Shown piece after piece: positions 1-8,177 of a stretch of 64,000 nt of DNA (position 1 is its first letter; every line of letters starts with the position of its first letter). This DNA is from Palsa-513 sp050010595 (GTDB lineage Bacteria; Actinomycetota; Thermoleophilia; Solirubrobacterales; Solirubrobacteraceae). The notes beneath the pieces were generated by a model. That model was given only the letters and a program-made list of their open reading frames with translations, was not told where the DNA came from and made no database searches. The position numbers and the translations under genes are program-made. The DNA lies in contig JBEKKS010000006.1 of NCBI GenBank assembly GCA_050010595.1, positions 62,001-126,000 of the forward strand. The letters are read 5' to 3'.

Positions 1-942
1 CTGGCGACGCTGCACAACGAGGAGGATCTCGCGCGCAAGGATCTGCGCGAAGGGGACGACGTGATCGTCCTGCGGGCCGGCGACGTGATCCCGCAGGTCG
101 TCTCACCCGCGCCGCACGCCGTCGAGAACCCGCAGCGGGCGCCTGCGCCGCGCCCGCCCGCGCGCTGCCCGGTCTGCGGTACGCCGACGATCAAGCCGGA
201 GGGCTCGGTCTTCACCAACTGCCCGAACCCGATCTGCCCCGGCCGTCAGTGGCAGCTGCTGCGCCACTTCGTCTCGCGTGGCGCGATGGACGTCGATGGG
301 CTCGGCGAGACACTGGTCGGCATACTGCTCAGCCGCGGACTCGTCCACAGCGCAGCCGACCTCTACGACCTCCGCGAGGAGCAGCTGCTCGCGCTCGAGG
401 GCTTCGGCGAGATATCGGCAGGCAACCTGATCGCTGCGATCGACGCGTCGCGCTCGCGCCCGTTTCATCGCGTGCTGTTCGCGGTCGGGATCGAGGAGGT
501 CGGATTTGTCACCGCACGCAACCTCGCCAACCAGTTCCGCACGATCGACAGGCTGCTCGCGGCGAGCCCGGAGGAGCTCGAGCAGACACCTGGCGTCGGT
601 CCGAAGATGGCCCGCTCGATCAGCGCCCAGCTCGCGAGCACCGAGCTCCGCGAGCTCATTGCTCGCCTGCGCAGTGCGGGACTGCGCTTCGAGGAGGACG
701 GTCCGCCGCCCGGGGAGGGGCCGCTTGCCGGGCTCGTCTTCGTGCTGACCGGAACGCTCCCGACGCTCACCCGCGAGCAGGCAGGCGAGCGGATTGCCGC
801 CGCCGGGGGGCGCGTTACGAGCTCTGTCTCGAAGAAGACCGACTACCTCGTCGCAGGCGAGTCGCCGGGCTCGAAGCTCGAGAAGGCAGAGCGCCTCGGC
901 GTGCGCGTGCTCGACGAGGCGGGCCTGCTCGCGCTGCTCTGA
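1..942 (+). CDS. ligA: NAD-dependent DNA ligase, C-terminal part (gene starts before the window)
   Basis: Seals nicks in duplex DNA using NAD+ during replication and repair. The reading frame is open from base 1, so the N-terminal adenylation domain lies outside the window. What is present: the end of the OB fold (LRAGDVIPQV), the four-Cys zinc finger (CPVCGTP then NCPNPICPGR), the helix-hairpin-helix repeats (EGFGEISAGNL, TPGVGPKMA) and a C-terminal BRCT domain (LTGTLPTLTREQA, ending in LDEAGLLALL). The last 100 bases overlap the convergent carboxypeptidase gene. Family assignment is secure; only the 5' end is missing. Confidence 0.97.
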   Translation: MATLHNEEDLARKDLREGDDVIVLRAGDVIPQVVSPAPHAVENPQRAPAPRPPARCPVCGTPTIKPEGSVFTNCPNPICPGRQWQLLRHFVSRGAMDVDGLGETLVGILLSRGLVHSAADLYDLREEQLLALEGFGEISAGNLIAAIDASRSRPFHRVLFAVGIEEVGFVTARNLANQFRTIDRLLAASPEELEQTPGVGPKMARSISAQLASTELRELIARLRSAGLRFEEDGPPPGEGPLAGLVFVLTGTLPTLTREQAGERIAAAGGRVTSSVSKKTDYLVAGESPGSKLEKAERLGVRVLDEAGLLALL

Positions 943-2318
943 GGCGCTGCGAGCTTCGCGAGCGCCTCGACCATCTTGTCCTGTGCTTCTTGCGCTTTCC
1001 AGACGACGACGTGGTTCATCAGCAGCGCAAAGGCGAAGCGGCCATCGCACCAGCCGGCAAGGTCTGAAGCATCGCTCAAGGTGCCGGTCTTCGCCTGGCA
1101 GTTTCCGGCAGCCGGCGTCCCGACCATCCTCGCGGCGAGCGTGCCTGTTTCGCCCACGATCGGCAGCGCCGACCGCAGCGTGCTGCCGACCGCCTGGAGG
1201 ATCGCGTCACCGCCCGGGCTGAGGTCGCGTAGCAGCGTGACCACCGCCAGCGGGCTCGTCAGGTCCCCGCGCGAGAGCCCTGAGCCATCGACGATCTGTG
1301 GCGTCAGGCCAAGCTTGGCGAGGTAGCTGCGTACCACGGCGGCTCCGTCGGCTGTTGTGCCGCCGGCGCCGAAGCGCGCACCGATTGCCTTCAGGATCAT
1401 CTCCGCGAAGAAGTCATCCGACGGCCCGGCGGTCAGTGCGGCCAGCTCGCTCATCGGCGGTGATTCGACGCTCGCCAGCAGATGGGCTGCTGGCGGTGTC
1501 GTACCCGCCTGCGAGCGACCGCTGACGCTGATGCCCGCGTGGCGCAGCGTGCCCGCGAACTCCCACGCGGCATGGGCCGGCGGGGAGCCCTGATTGCCGA
1601 CGGCGCCGCGATCGAAGCTCAGCGCGCTAAGCTCGCCGACGAGGTTCGGATCAGGCCCGTAGCCGCTCGCCGGATCCCCGCGCAGGCTGTCGAAGTAGGA
1701 CTCGTCGCCGATCACCGATCCATCGACGCGTGTGATGTGCGTCGCCGCGATCAGCTGCGAGGCAAGCGCGCCGGCGGTCGTGCCGGCACCGCCGTACCAG
1801 TTCTGGATGAAGGTCTGGTCGCCGAATGTCGGATCGCCGCCGCCGCGCAGGTAGAGATCGCCGTCCCAGACGCCCCCGGCTCCGACCTGGCCGACGCCCC
1901 ATACGCTCGTCTGAAGCGTGCCGTCCAGCCCGAACAGGGCGAGTGCGGTGGTCAGCGTGTAGAGCTTCTCGACCGACGCCGGGTAGCGGGGCACGGTCGG
2001 GTCATCAGCGAACAGAACCTGTCCGCTATCGAGGTCGACTACGTACGCGCCCGAGCTGTTCCCGAGCCCGCGCATCGCCTTGGTCATCGTCGTGTCGAGT
2101 TTCGCCACGGCCGCGGCGGCGATCGCGCCGGTGCTTCCGCTCGCTCCGGTGCTCGCGCTCACGCCGGTATTGGCGCCAGGCGTCGGCACCCCGCCGCTGC
2201 CGGCGTTTGCGATCGCTGCGGGTGCGCCGAGCACGAGCGCGCCAGCAAGTCCAGCAAGCGTCAGATTACGCAGACCCACACAGCGCCAAACGCGTGAGTC
2301 GCGCAAAAAGTTGCTCAC
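843..2318 (-). CDS. dacB: D-alanyl-D-alanine carboxypeptidase/endopeptidase, PBP4 (peptidase S13) type
   Basis: Exported penicillin-binding protein that trims or cleaves peptidoglycan cross-links. The 491-aa product begins with a signal-like hydrophobic segment (about residues 17-38), followed by a Gly/Thr/Ser/Ala linker. The catalytic SxxK motif is S115-V-E-K118 (PASVEKLY); a later SGLSRGD matches the second S13 motif and AKTGTL is the KTG box. The last roughly 35 residues are Ser/Arg/Pro-rich, carry no recognisable fold and are encoded antisense to the ligA BRCT domain, so the functional protein may end near residue 455. It sits 43 bp downstream of a 59-aa HTH gene on the same strand and may be co-transcribed with it. 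Confidence 0.93.
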   Translation of the reverse strand: MSNFLRDSRVWRCVGLRNLTLAGLAGALVLGAPAAIANAGSGGVPTPGANTGVSASTGASGSTGAIAAAAVAKLDTTMTKAMRGLGNSSGAYVVDLDSGQVLFADDPTVPRYPASVEKLYTLTTALALFGLDGTLQTSVWGVGQVGAGGVWDGDLYLRGGGDPTFGDQTFIQNWYGGAGTTAGALASQLIAATHITRVDGSVIGDESYFDSLRGDPASGYGPDPNLVGELSALSFDRGAVGNQGSPPAHAAWEFAGTLRHAGISVSGRSQAGTTPPAAHLLASVESPPMSELAALTAGPSDDFFAEMILKAIGARFGAGGTTADGAAVVRSYLAKLGLTPQIVDGSGLSRGDLTSPLAVVTLLRDLSPGGDAILQAVGSTLRSALPIVGETGTLAARMVGTPAAGNCQAKTGTLSDASDLAGWCDGRFAFALLMNHVVVWKAQEAQDKMVEALAKLAAPQSSASRPASSSTRTPRRSAFSSFEPGDSPATR

Positions 2319-2361
2319 GTGCCGGGCGTCCCGGCGCGCGAGAGATGAGTAGCGGCTACGC

Positions 2362-2541
2362 CTAAGCTTCTACGACCGCCGGATGGATGAGCGCAAAACG
2401 GCGCAGATTGTCGAGGAACAGTGCCTTGTCGATCCGACCTTGAAAGATCGGGACGCCCATCTCCATGCATTTGGAGATCACTTCGCGCCGTTCCAAGCCA
2501 GCTTCACGCGCGAGTTCCGTGGGCGTCAGGTGAACAGCCAT
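2362..2541 (-). CDS. Small helix-turn-helix protein, 59 aa
   Basis: Read directly from the minus strand, starting ATG at 2541 and ending TAG at 2362. A perfect AGGAGG Shine-Dalgarno lies at 2551-2556, nine bases before the ATG. The peptide contains LTPTELAREAGLERREVI, which looks like the N-terminal half of a MerR/BldC/excisionase-type winged HTH, then a basic segment (GRIDKALFLDNLRR). Third codon positions are mostly G or C. Probably a small DNA-binding regulator; its target is unknown. It precedes the D,D-carboxypeptidase gene on the same strand, so it could be part of that transcript. HTH assignment is by eye. Confidence 0.72.
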   Translation of the reverse strand: MAVHLTPTELAREAGLERREVISKCMEMGVPIFQGRIDKALFLDNLRRFALIHPAVVEA

Positions 2542-2629
2542 CGGTATGTGCCTCCTCTAATAAGTGACCGAGGCTACATATATCGCTCATAGCGGACGCA
2601 TGCAAGCCCAGCTCGAGAACGCTTCGCCG

Positions 2630-3391
2630 TCAGACCGGGTTTGCGATCTCGATATAGGTGTGCCTCACGCCGAACATCTCGACCAGCAGCTCGCCAAGCG
2701 CGCGGACCCCAAACGTCTCGGTTGCGTGGTGCCCACCTGCGAGGAAGTTGATCCTGGCCTCACGCGCGACCGCGCGCGCCCACTCCTCCGGCTCGCCGGT
2801 CACGAACGCATCGAGCCCGGCCGCGATCGCATCATGCACGCTACGGCCGCCGCCGCCGGACACGATCCCCACGCCGCGAACGCGCTCAGGACCCTCGAGA
2901 AACGCGAGCACGTCGCGACCTGTGAGAGTCGCCAGGCGATCGACGAGCTCGCTCGCGGCGATCCCGTCGCCATCGAAGGAGGCCTGCCAGCCGCACGGGC
3001 GGCCCGCAACTGGCGCGAATGGATCGGTCAGCTGCGCACCGATTCCGCTCGCGATCAACGCGTTGTTGCCGTAGGTGCGGTGCGCGTCGAGCGGCAGGTG
3101 GTATGCGACGAGCGAGATGTCGGCGCACAGCAGCGCCCGCAGTCGGGCGCGTTGCGCCCCACGCACGCGCATCTCGTCGCCGTCCCAGAAGAGCCCGTGG
3201 TGGACGAGCACGAGATCGGCCTCGAGCTCGAGCGCGCGCTCAAACAGCTCGACGCTCGCGGAGACGCCGCTGGCAACAGTGTGCACCTCCAGGCAGCCCT
3301 GAACCTGCAGGCCGTTGGGAGCGAAGTCGGTGAAGGCCTGTACGTCGAGCAGCTGATCGAGCATCGAGACTATCTCGACAAGCGTCGCCAT
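2630..3391 (-). CDS. Nif3-like dinuclear metal-centre protein (YbgI family)
   Basis: A 253-aa member of the Nif3/YbgI family, which forms toroidal hexamers with a two-metal site per subunit; the reaction is not established (some members were called GTP cyclohydrolase type 2). Metal-ligand motifs are visible: VLVHHGLFW, the YHLPLDAH box, the SGGGGRS loop in the centre and the C-terminal GGHHATE. Length is normal for the single-domain form. It lies between the small HTH gene and tRNA-Pro, facing away from the tRNA. A TAGCGT hexamer ten bases before the ATG could be a -10 box. Confidence 0.92.
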   Translation of the reverse strand: MATLVEIVSMLDQLLDVQAFTDFAPNGLQVQGCLEVHTVASGVSASVELFERALELEADLVLVHHGLFWDGDEMRVRGAQRARLRALLCADISLVAYHLPLDAHRTYGNNALIASGIGAQLTDPFAPVAGRPCGWQASFDGDGIAASELVDRLATLTGRDVLAFLEGPERVRGVGIVSGGGGRSVHDAIAAGLDAFVTGEPEEWARAVAREARINFLAGGHHATETFGVRALGELLVEMFGVRHTYIEIANPV

Positions 3392-3444
3392 CGCAGCGCG
3401 GACGCTAGCGTAGGCGGCCGCTGTGGGATACTGGCGAGCGCCTT

Positions 3445-3518
3445 CGGGGCGTGGCGCAGCCTGGTAGCGCGCACCGTTCGGGTCGGTGAGGTCCCCGGTT
3501 CGAATCCGGGCGCCCCGA
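3445..3518 (+). tRNA. tRNA-Pro, anticodon CGG
   Basis: A full cloverleaf can be drawn. The acceptor stem is CGGGGCG (3445-3451) with CGCCCCG (3511-3517) and discriminator A3518. The D arm has GCGC...GCGC around AGCCTGGTA. The anticodon stem CACCG/CGGTG carries the loop TTCGGGT, giving anticodon CGG. The T arm is CCCGG-TTCGAAT-CCGGG. The 3' CCA is not encoded (TTG follows). Confidence 0.97.
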
Positions 3519-3701
3519 TTGGCAGGTCGCGGCCTCTACTACGCGGAGCACTGCGTACGTAGTTTGAGCCGCGGCTTTCGCGGCCTAACCACGATCAGGC
3601 GCCTAAGCCCGAGGTTTAGCGTGCAAGGCGCGCAAACATCAGCCACGCTCCTATCCCTCAGGAGCGAAGGCTCTCATAGCAGCACATGTCCTCCCGTCTG
3701 G

Positions 3702-3754
3702 GCGCCCCCCGTTGTCTCGCTCCGCAGTTCTTTCGAGCGTGACACGGGGGGCGC
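3702..3754 (+). terminator. Perfect 11-bp inverted repeat, probable terminator
   Basis: GCGCCCCCCGT (3702-3712) pairs exactly with ACGGGGGGCGC (3744-3754). The loop contains a second stem CGCTC/GAGCG (3718-3722 with 3735-3739). TTTGCTT follows on the + strand, so it could end transcription from the tRNA side before the glycosyltransferase promoter. Confidence 0.6.
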
Positions 3755-3785
3755 TTTGCTTCCGGGGTGCCGCGCGTCGCGCGGT

Positions 3786-3791
3786 TATCGT
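3786..3791 (+). promoter_or_regulatory. -10 box of the glycosyltransferase gene
   Basis: TATCGT lies seven bases before the ATG at 3799, as expected for a leaderless transcript. It is the reason for choosing 3799 over the in-frame start at 3712, which falls inside the terminator hairpin. Confidence 0.5.
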
Positions 3792-3798
3792 GACGTCG

Positions 3799-5130
3799 AT
3801 GACTGGTCCGGAGACGACCGACCACGCCGGCGAGCTGCTCGAGCGCAACTGGTTCGCGCCGGTCCTGCTCGCGCTTCCGTTTCTCGTGATGGTCGCCGCC
3901 CTGCGCGGCATGACGGTCACCCTGCCGATCTTCCACTCGACGGACGAGGGCAACTACATCTACCCGACGATCCTGCAGTTCTCGCGACAGCTGCCGTTCC
4001 CGAGCCTCGGTCACTACGTCGCCGCACAGACGCCGCTCTTCCCGCTGCTCGAAGCCTACGTCGGCAAGGTGGTCGGCTACGCGCTTTGGAAGCTGCGACT
4101 TGTCGAGGTCGCGATCTCCTACGTCCTCGCGCTCGCCGTCTACCACCTGTTGCGCCGCCGCCTCGGGTTCGAGCGGCTCGCCGCGCTCGCGCTCGCGTTG
4201 CTCTTCGTGCTCTCGCCATACGTCTTCGGCACGTCCTTCCGCGTGATCACCGACAACCTCGCGACGCTCCTTATCGTCGTTGCGCTCGAGCGCTTCGAAT
4301 GCGCCCGCCAGACCGGCGAGATCGCTGCCTTCCTGCTGGGCTGCGCCGCCGTCGCGGCAGCGATCCTGACGCGCCAGAGCGCCGCATTCATGCTGGTCGT
4401 CGCGGGCCTCTACGCGCTGCGCGTCGGCGCCACGCTGCCGCGCCGCGCCGGGCTGCTCGGAGCGGCGGTGCTGGCCGCGATTCCGGTCGGCGCGCTGTTC
4501 CTCAGCTGGCACGGACTCGTTCCGCCCGGCGGTGACCCGAGCTCGTGTGCTCTGTGTGCACCTGGGCGCGATGCGGGCGCGAGCCAGGGGGGGCTCGTCG
4601 TCCAAACGCCGGAGTTGACGCTCGCGACGTTCGGCCTCTACTGCGCCGTCCTCTTCGCGCCGTCGCTCGCGCTCGCCGGGCGGGGAGCTCTGACCGGCGA
4701 TCGGCGCCGCCTCGCGCTCGCTCTCCGCGAACCCGCGCTCGGCGCCTTGCTCGGCGCGGGACTGTTGCTCGCCTTTCCCGCGGCGCCCGGCCCGCACACC
4801 GCGGGCGTGCTTTGGAACGCCTCCACGCACGTACCGTCGCTGCTGGGCTCCTCATTGCTCTTCTGGCTCCTCCTGCCGAGCGCCGGCGCGCTGCTTGCTT
4901 GGCGGGCGCGGGTCGGCCCACGGCCGTGGCTGCTGTTCGCTTTCTTTGCGAGCTTCCTGCTCAGCGCGCTTGTGATCCGCTACCCCTGGCAGAAGTACGT
5001 CGACCCGTTCGCCCTGCTCGCGATTTGTTTCACGGTCCGCCGCGAGGACTTCACTAGCCTCCGCTCGCTCAGCGGTGCCGCCATCCTCGCGCTCACCTTC
5101 GTCGCCTACGCCGTCAGCTTCGTCGTTTGA
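3799..5130 (+). CDS. Polytopic membrane glycosyltransferase-like protein (GT-C/ArnT-like)
   Basis: From the ATG at 3799 the product is 443 aa (MTGPETT...). It has about ten hydrophobic segments. An early non-membrane stretch PIFHSTDEGNYIYPTI carries an acidic pair (DE) where GT-C enzymes keep the catalytic Asp/Glu in the first extracytoplasmic loop, followed by QTPLFPLLEAYVGK. This resembles lipid-phosphate-sugar dependent mannosyl- or arabinosyl-transferases (PMT/ArnT-like, DUF2029-type), which glycosylate envelope molecules outside the membrane. Donor and acceptor cannot be told. It stands alone, so context does not help. Membrane nature is certain, sugar-transfer function likely. Confidence 0.75.
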   Translation: MTGPETTDHAGELLERNWFAPVLLALPFLVMVAALRGMTVTLPIFHSTDEGNYIYPTILQFSRQLPFPSLGHYVAAQTPLFPLLEAYVGKVVGYALWKLRLVEVAISYVLALAVYHLLRRRLGFERLAALALALLFVLSPYVFGTSFRVITDNLATLLIVVALERFECARQTGEIAAFLLGCAAVAAAILTRQSAAFMLVVAGLYALRVGATLPRRAGLLGAAVLAAIPVGALFLSWHGLVPPGGDPSSCALCAPGRDAGASQGGLVVQTPELTLATFGLYCAVLFAPSLALAGRGALTGDRRRLALALREPALGALLGAGLLLAFPAAPGPHTAGVLWNASTHVPSLLGSSLLFWLLLPSAGALLAWRARVGPRPWLLFAFFASFLLSALVIRYPWQKYVDPFALLAICFTVRREDFTSLRSLSGAAILALTFVAYAVSFVV

Positions 5131-5206
5131 AGGCCGTCTCCCAGCGATGAGTTGGCGCGCGGAGCGCGGTCAAAGCACCAGGACCGACCACGAACAGGAG
5201 GCAGTG

Positions 5207-5605
5207 ATGACCAGTACCACAGCGACAGGCCTGCGCGAGATCAATCTCGTCGTGGTGCCGATCATCGACAGCGATCGCGCAATCGAGTTCTACGTCGAGA
5301 AGCTCGGCTTCGAGAAGCGACGCGATGAGGCTTTCGGCGAGAGCGGCTACCGTTGGGTTGAGGTCTACCCACCGAGTGGCACGACCGGCATTGCGCTGGC
5401 GCCACCGCCGCCGGGCCAGGACGTTACGCCGACGGTCACGGGCATCAGCCTGGTCACGCAGGACATCGACGCCACGCACGCCGAGCTGCTCGCTCGTGGC
5501 GTCGATGTCGACGCCGAGGTCATGCGAATGGGTGGTCCGGTGCCGCCGCTGTTCTGGCTGCGCGACGCCGACGGCCACACGCTGATGGTCGTCGAGGCGA
5601 GCTGA
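5207..5605 (+). CDS. VOC (glyoxalase/bleomycin-resistance fold) family protein
   Basis: A 132-aa single-domain protein. Two beta-alpha-beta-beta-beta modules can be followed: INLVVVPIIDSDRAIEFYVEKLGF in the first and ISLVTQDIDATHAELLARGVDV in the second, ending FWLRDADGHTLMVVE, where the terminal Glu is a usual metal ligand. The start at 5207 is fixed by a perfect AGGAGG at 5196-5201, five bases upstream. VOC proteins include dioxygenases, isomerases and resistance proteins; the sequence does not show which. Confidence 0.9.
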   Translation: MTSTTATGLREINLVVVPIIDSDRAIEFYVEKLGFEKRRDEAFGESGYRWVEVYPPSGTTGIALAPPPPGQDVTPTVTGISLVTQDIDATHAELLARGVDVDAEVMRMGGPVPPLFWLRDADGHTLMVVEAS

Positions 5606-5615
5606 GAACCGGGCC

Positions 5616-7103
5616 TCAGGCGGCTTCGGCCTCGGCCGCGCCCGCGGTCTGCTGCGAGCGCTGCCGCACCGGCTCCTCCTCGGGTCGGCGCGGCGCGCGC
5701 AGCAGGAGGAGGGCGAGCACGAAGGCCGCAAGCGCGCAGCCGGCCGCGACGAGGAACGCGAGCTGGTAGCCGCCTGTGAGCGCGCTCGCGAGCGGATGGC
5801 CGAGACGCGCGAGCGCCTTTGTGCGATCCGTCGAGATCGTGCCGAGGATCGCGACGCCAAGGGCGCCCGCTACCTGCATCGAGACGTTGACGACGCCCGA
5901 CGCCAGCCCCGCGTCGCGCGGCGGCACATTGGCCATTGCCATCGTCAACAGCGGCACCGAGGCCGAGCCCATGCCGAGGCCCATCAGCGCGAACGCGAAG
6001 AAGACCAGCGGGAAGTAGTGGCCGTGCACGCTGATCTGCGACAGCAGCGTCACGCCCGCGAACACGCAGACGATTGCGGGCATCAGCACGCGCTTCGGGC
6101 CGAAGCGCGCTACGAGGCGCGCCGTGATGCCTAGCGACATGAAGGCGACGACGAGGGTCATCGGCAGGAATGCGAGGCCGGTCTGCAGCGCACCGTAGCC
6201 GAGCACGTGTTCGAGGTAGAGCGTGCCGATGAAGAAGCAGCCGTACATCCCGATGAACAGGCACGAGCGCACGATGCTCGAGCTCATCAGCCCGCGCACG
6301 TTGAAGATGTGCAGCGGCATGATCGGGTTTCGCAGGCGCGCCTCGAGCGCCACGAAGGCGCCGATCAGAGCCAGCGCGACGCCGCCGAAGCCGAGCGTGT
6401 GGACTGAGCCAAGGCCGTACTCGCTCGACTTCACGATCGCGTAGACGAGCAGCATCAGCCCGCCCGTGATCAGCACCGAGCCGAGCACGTCGATCCCCCC
6501 GCGCCAGCCGATCCCCTCGTTCTCACGGACAAGCACCGCTCCAAGTCCGAGTGCGACCAGGCCGATCGGAAGATTGATGAAGAAGATCCAGTGCCAGTTC
6601 AACGCTTGCGTGATCGCGCCGCCGGCGAGTAGTCCGATCGACCCACCGCCGACAGCGACGAAGATGTAAGCGCTCATCGCCCTCGCGCGCTCGCTTGGCT
6701 CCGAGAACTCCGTCGCGATGATCGCCAGGATCACCGATGTCGAGAGCGAGCCCGACAGGCCCTGGACGAAGCGCGCCCCGATCAGCAATCCCTGGCTGTT
6801 GGCGAGCCCGCAGACCGCCGATGCCACGGTGAAGATCGCCAGGCCGGTGAGGAACGTCTTCTTGCGCCCGATCAGGTCCCCGAGCCGTCCCGACATCAGC
6901 AGGAACCCGCCGAACGCGACCATGTAGGCGTCGATCACCCAAGCGAGACCGGCCTGCGTGAAGTGCAGGTCGTGCTGGATCTTCGGTAGCGCGACGTTGA
7001 CGACCGTCAGGTCGAGGACGTTCATCAGCATCGCCAGGCAGACGACGACGAGCGCCATCCAGCGGCGACGTGACTCCTGCTCAGCGGTCATTGCCTGCGC
7101 CAT
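5616..7103 (-). CDS. MFS multidrug efflux transporter, DHA2 (EmrB/QacA) family
   Basis: A 495-aa membrane protein with about 14 hydrophobic helices, the DHA2 number. Typical signatures: LDLTVVNVALPKI in helix 1 (motif D), the loop 2-3 motif GRLGDLIGRKKTF (motif A) and the FINLPIG region before helix 6. It would export hydrophobic or cationic drugs by proton antiport. A MarR-type gene is transcribed divergently from a 36-51 bp interval, the classic arrangement of a drug-responsive repressor and its pump. Substrate is unknown. Confidence 0.94.
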   Translation of the reverse strand: MAQAMTAEQESRRRWMALVVVCLAMLMNVLDLTVVNVALPKIQHDLHFTQAGLAWVIDAYMVAFGGFLLMSGRLGDLIGRKKTFLTGLAIFTVASAVCGLANSQGLLIGARFVQGLSGSLSTSVILAIIATEFSEPSERARAMSAYIFVAVGGGSIGLLAGGAITQALNWHWIFFINLPIGLVALGLGAVLVRENEGIGWRGGIDVLGSVLITGGLMLLVYAIVKSSEYGLGSVHTLGFGGVALALIGAFVALEARLRNPIMPLHIFNVRGLMSSSIVRSCLFIGMYGCFFIGTLYLEHVLGYGALQTGLAFLPMTLVVAFMSLGITARLVARFGPKRVLMPAIVCVFAGVTLLSQISVHGHYFPLVFFAFALMGLGMGSASVPLLTMAMANVPPRDAGLASGVVNVSMQVAGALGVAILGTISTDRTKALARLGHPLASALTGGYQLAFLVAAGCALAAFVLALLLLRAPRRPEEEPVRQRSQQTAGAAEAEAA

Positions 7104-7133
7104 GGAAGCAACACCATCCCGTTCGTTGGTCGC

Positions 7134-7153
7134 GCTACGATGCTCACTGTAGC
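7134..7153. promoter_or_regulatory. Inverted repeat between MFS and MarR genes, candidate MarR operator
   Basis: GCTAC (7134-7138) and GTAGC (7149-7153) form an imperfect palindrome with a ten-base centre. A -10-like TACGAT (7136-7141) overlaps it. If the MarR start is the in-frame ATG at 7155 rather than 7140, the site lies wholly in the intergenic control region. Confidence 0.45.
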
Positions 7154-7154
7154 A

Positions 7155-7589
7155 ATGACGATCAACCAGCCAGCGATAGTGCGTACCAGAGGGACTTTGC
7201 CGCTATTGACGCGTCTCTCAAAGGTCGTCTATCGGCGTAGCACCGACGAGTTGCTGGGGATGAGCTTGCGCCATTACGTCGCGCTCGCGTATCTGCGCGA
7301 TGTCGAGCAGGCGTCGCAGCAGCTGATGTGCTCGATCTTTGGGATTGACGCGAACAACATGGTGTTGCTGCTCAACGAGCTCGAGGAAGCAGGCCACGTC
7401 GAGCGGCGGCGCGATCCCGCGGATCGCCGTCGCCACATCGTGGAGCTGACGGCCGCCGGACACGGCGCACTCGCGCAGGCCGAGGACGCGCTGGAAGCGA
7501 TCGAGGACGACGTGCTCGCGGCGCTCGGCCCCGAGGACCGCGCGACCCTGCGCGATCTGCTCGCTCGCGCCCTCGCCGGCACCGGCTAG
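7155..7589 (+). CDS. MarR family transcriptional regulator
   Basis: A 144-aa winged-helix protein (149 aa if started at 7140). The recognition region reads QLMCSIFGIDANNMVLLLNELEEAGHVERR, followed by the wing motif RRDPADRRRHIVELTAAG that defines MarR proteins (DxRxR). Such proteins dimerise and release DNA on binding phenolic or drug ligands. It is divergent from the DHA2 pump and probably represses both genes through the inverted repeat between them. I prefer ATG 7155 because 7140 falls inside that repeat; this is not proven. Confidence 0.92.
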   Translation: MTINQPAIVRTRGTLPLLTRLSKVVYRRSTDELLGMSLRHYVALAYLRDVEQASQQLMCSIFGIDANNMVLLLNELEEAGHVERRRDPADRRRHIVELTAAGHGALAQAEDALEAIEDDVLAALGPEDRATLRDLLARALAGTG

Positions 7590-7614
7590 CTAGATCGCGT
7601 CGCGCAGGTAGCGC

Positions 7615-8073
7615 TCAGTCCGCCATCGGGATCGCGAGCAGCGCGACGCGGCTGTGCTGGAGCAGGGAGTGTGACAGCGTGCCGGCGAGCATCTCCTGAA
7701 CGCCGTGGAGGCTGCGCGTTCCGGTGATGATCAGATCGGCGTCGAGGCTCTTTGACGCGTCGATCACCGCCTGCCAGACGCTCGTCGTGAGGGTCACGTT
7801 GTGGGCGCTGGCGTCCAGTCCGGCTGCCTTGGCCAGGTCAGCGCCTTTCTGCGCGACGCCTGCGGACTGCTTCTCGGCACTGGCGCCGGCGTCGCCGAGC
7901 TCTTCGCCAAGGTAGGGGGCGAGCACCGCGTAGCGGGCGACGATGTGCTCGACCGGCTCCCACACGTGCAGGACCTTTGCGCTCGCGCCCGGAAACAGGC
8001 GCGCGGCGACCGCGATCGCGTGCTCGGCGCGGTCCGATCCGTCGAAGCAGATCAACTGGGTGGGGGCGGGCAT
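7615..8073 (-). CDS. Universal stress protein (UspA family)
   Basis: A 152-aa single Usp domain starting MPAPTQLICFDGSDRAEHAI. The C-terminal ATP-binding loop is recognisable (LIITGTRSLHGVQEMLAGTLSHSLL) but the canonical G-x2-G-x9-G-S/T pattern is degenerate, with Ser and His replacing two glycines, so nucleotide binding is uncertain. The start at 8073 is preferred over 8115 because the fold begins right after it and GGAG precedes it. It lies alone between the MarR gene and a gene-poor stretch. Confidence 0.88.
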   Translation of the reverse strand: MPAPTQLICFDGSDRAEHAIAVAARLFPGASAKVLHVWEPVEHIVARYAVLAPYLGEELGDAGASAEKQSAGVAQKGADLAKAAGLDASAHNVTLTTSVWQAVIDASKSLDADLIITGTRSLHGVQEMLAGTLSHSLLQHSRVALLAIPMAD

Positions 8074-8177
8074 TCGGGTCTCCAGTCGATCGCGGGCGGG
8101 GGCTTGTCGCACCATAGCTCACCGTTCGCTCCGACCCTGGCCGCTGAGATGATTAGCGACTCACAGAGAGAAGAAAC

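Larger units (their letters stand above)
3519..3798. other. 280-bp gene-free region with a series of hairpins after tRNA-Pro
   Basis: No credible protein-coding frame. It holds five successive inverted repeats on the + strand: ACTACG/CGTAGT (3538-3563), GCCGCG/CGCGGC (3568-3584), CTAAGCC/GGTTTAG (3603-3619, one G-T pair), CGCTCCT/AGGAGCG (3646-3666) and a perfect 11-bp pair (3702-3754). A -10-like box for the next gene is at 3786. Either a long processed tail of the tRNA transcript or a separate structured RNA. Confidence 0.6.

Noticed and set aside
3658..4830. 390-aa minus-strand frame opposite the membrane glycosyltransferase
   Set aside because: Highly charged, Arg/Glu-rich shadow of a hydrophobic protein; no domain.
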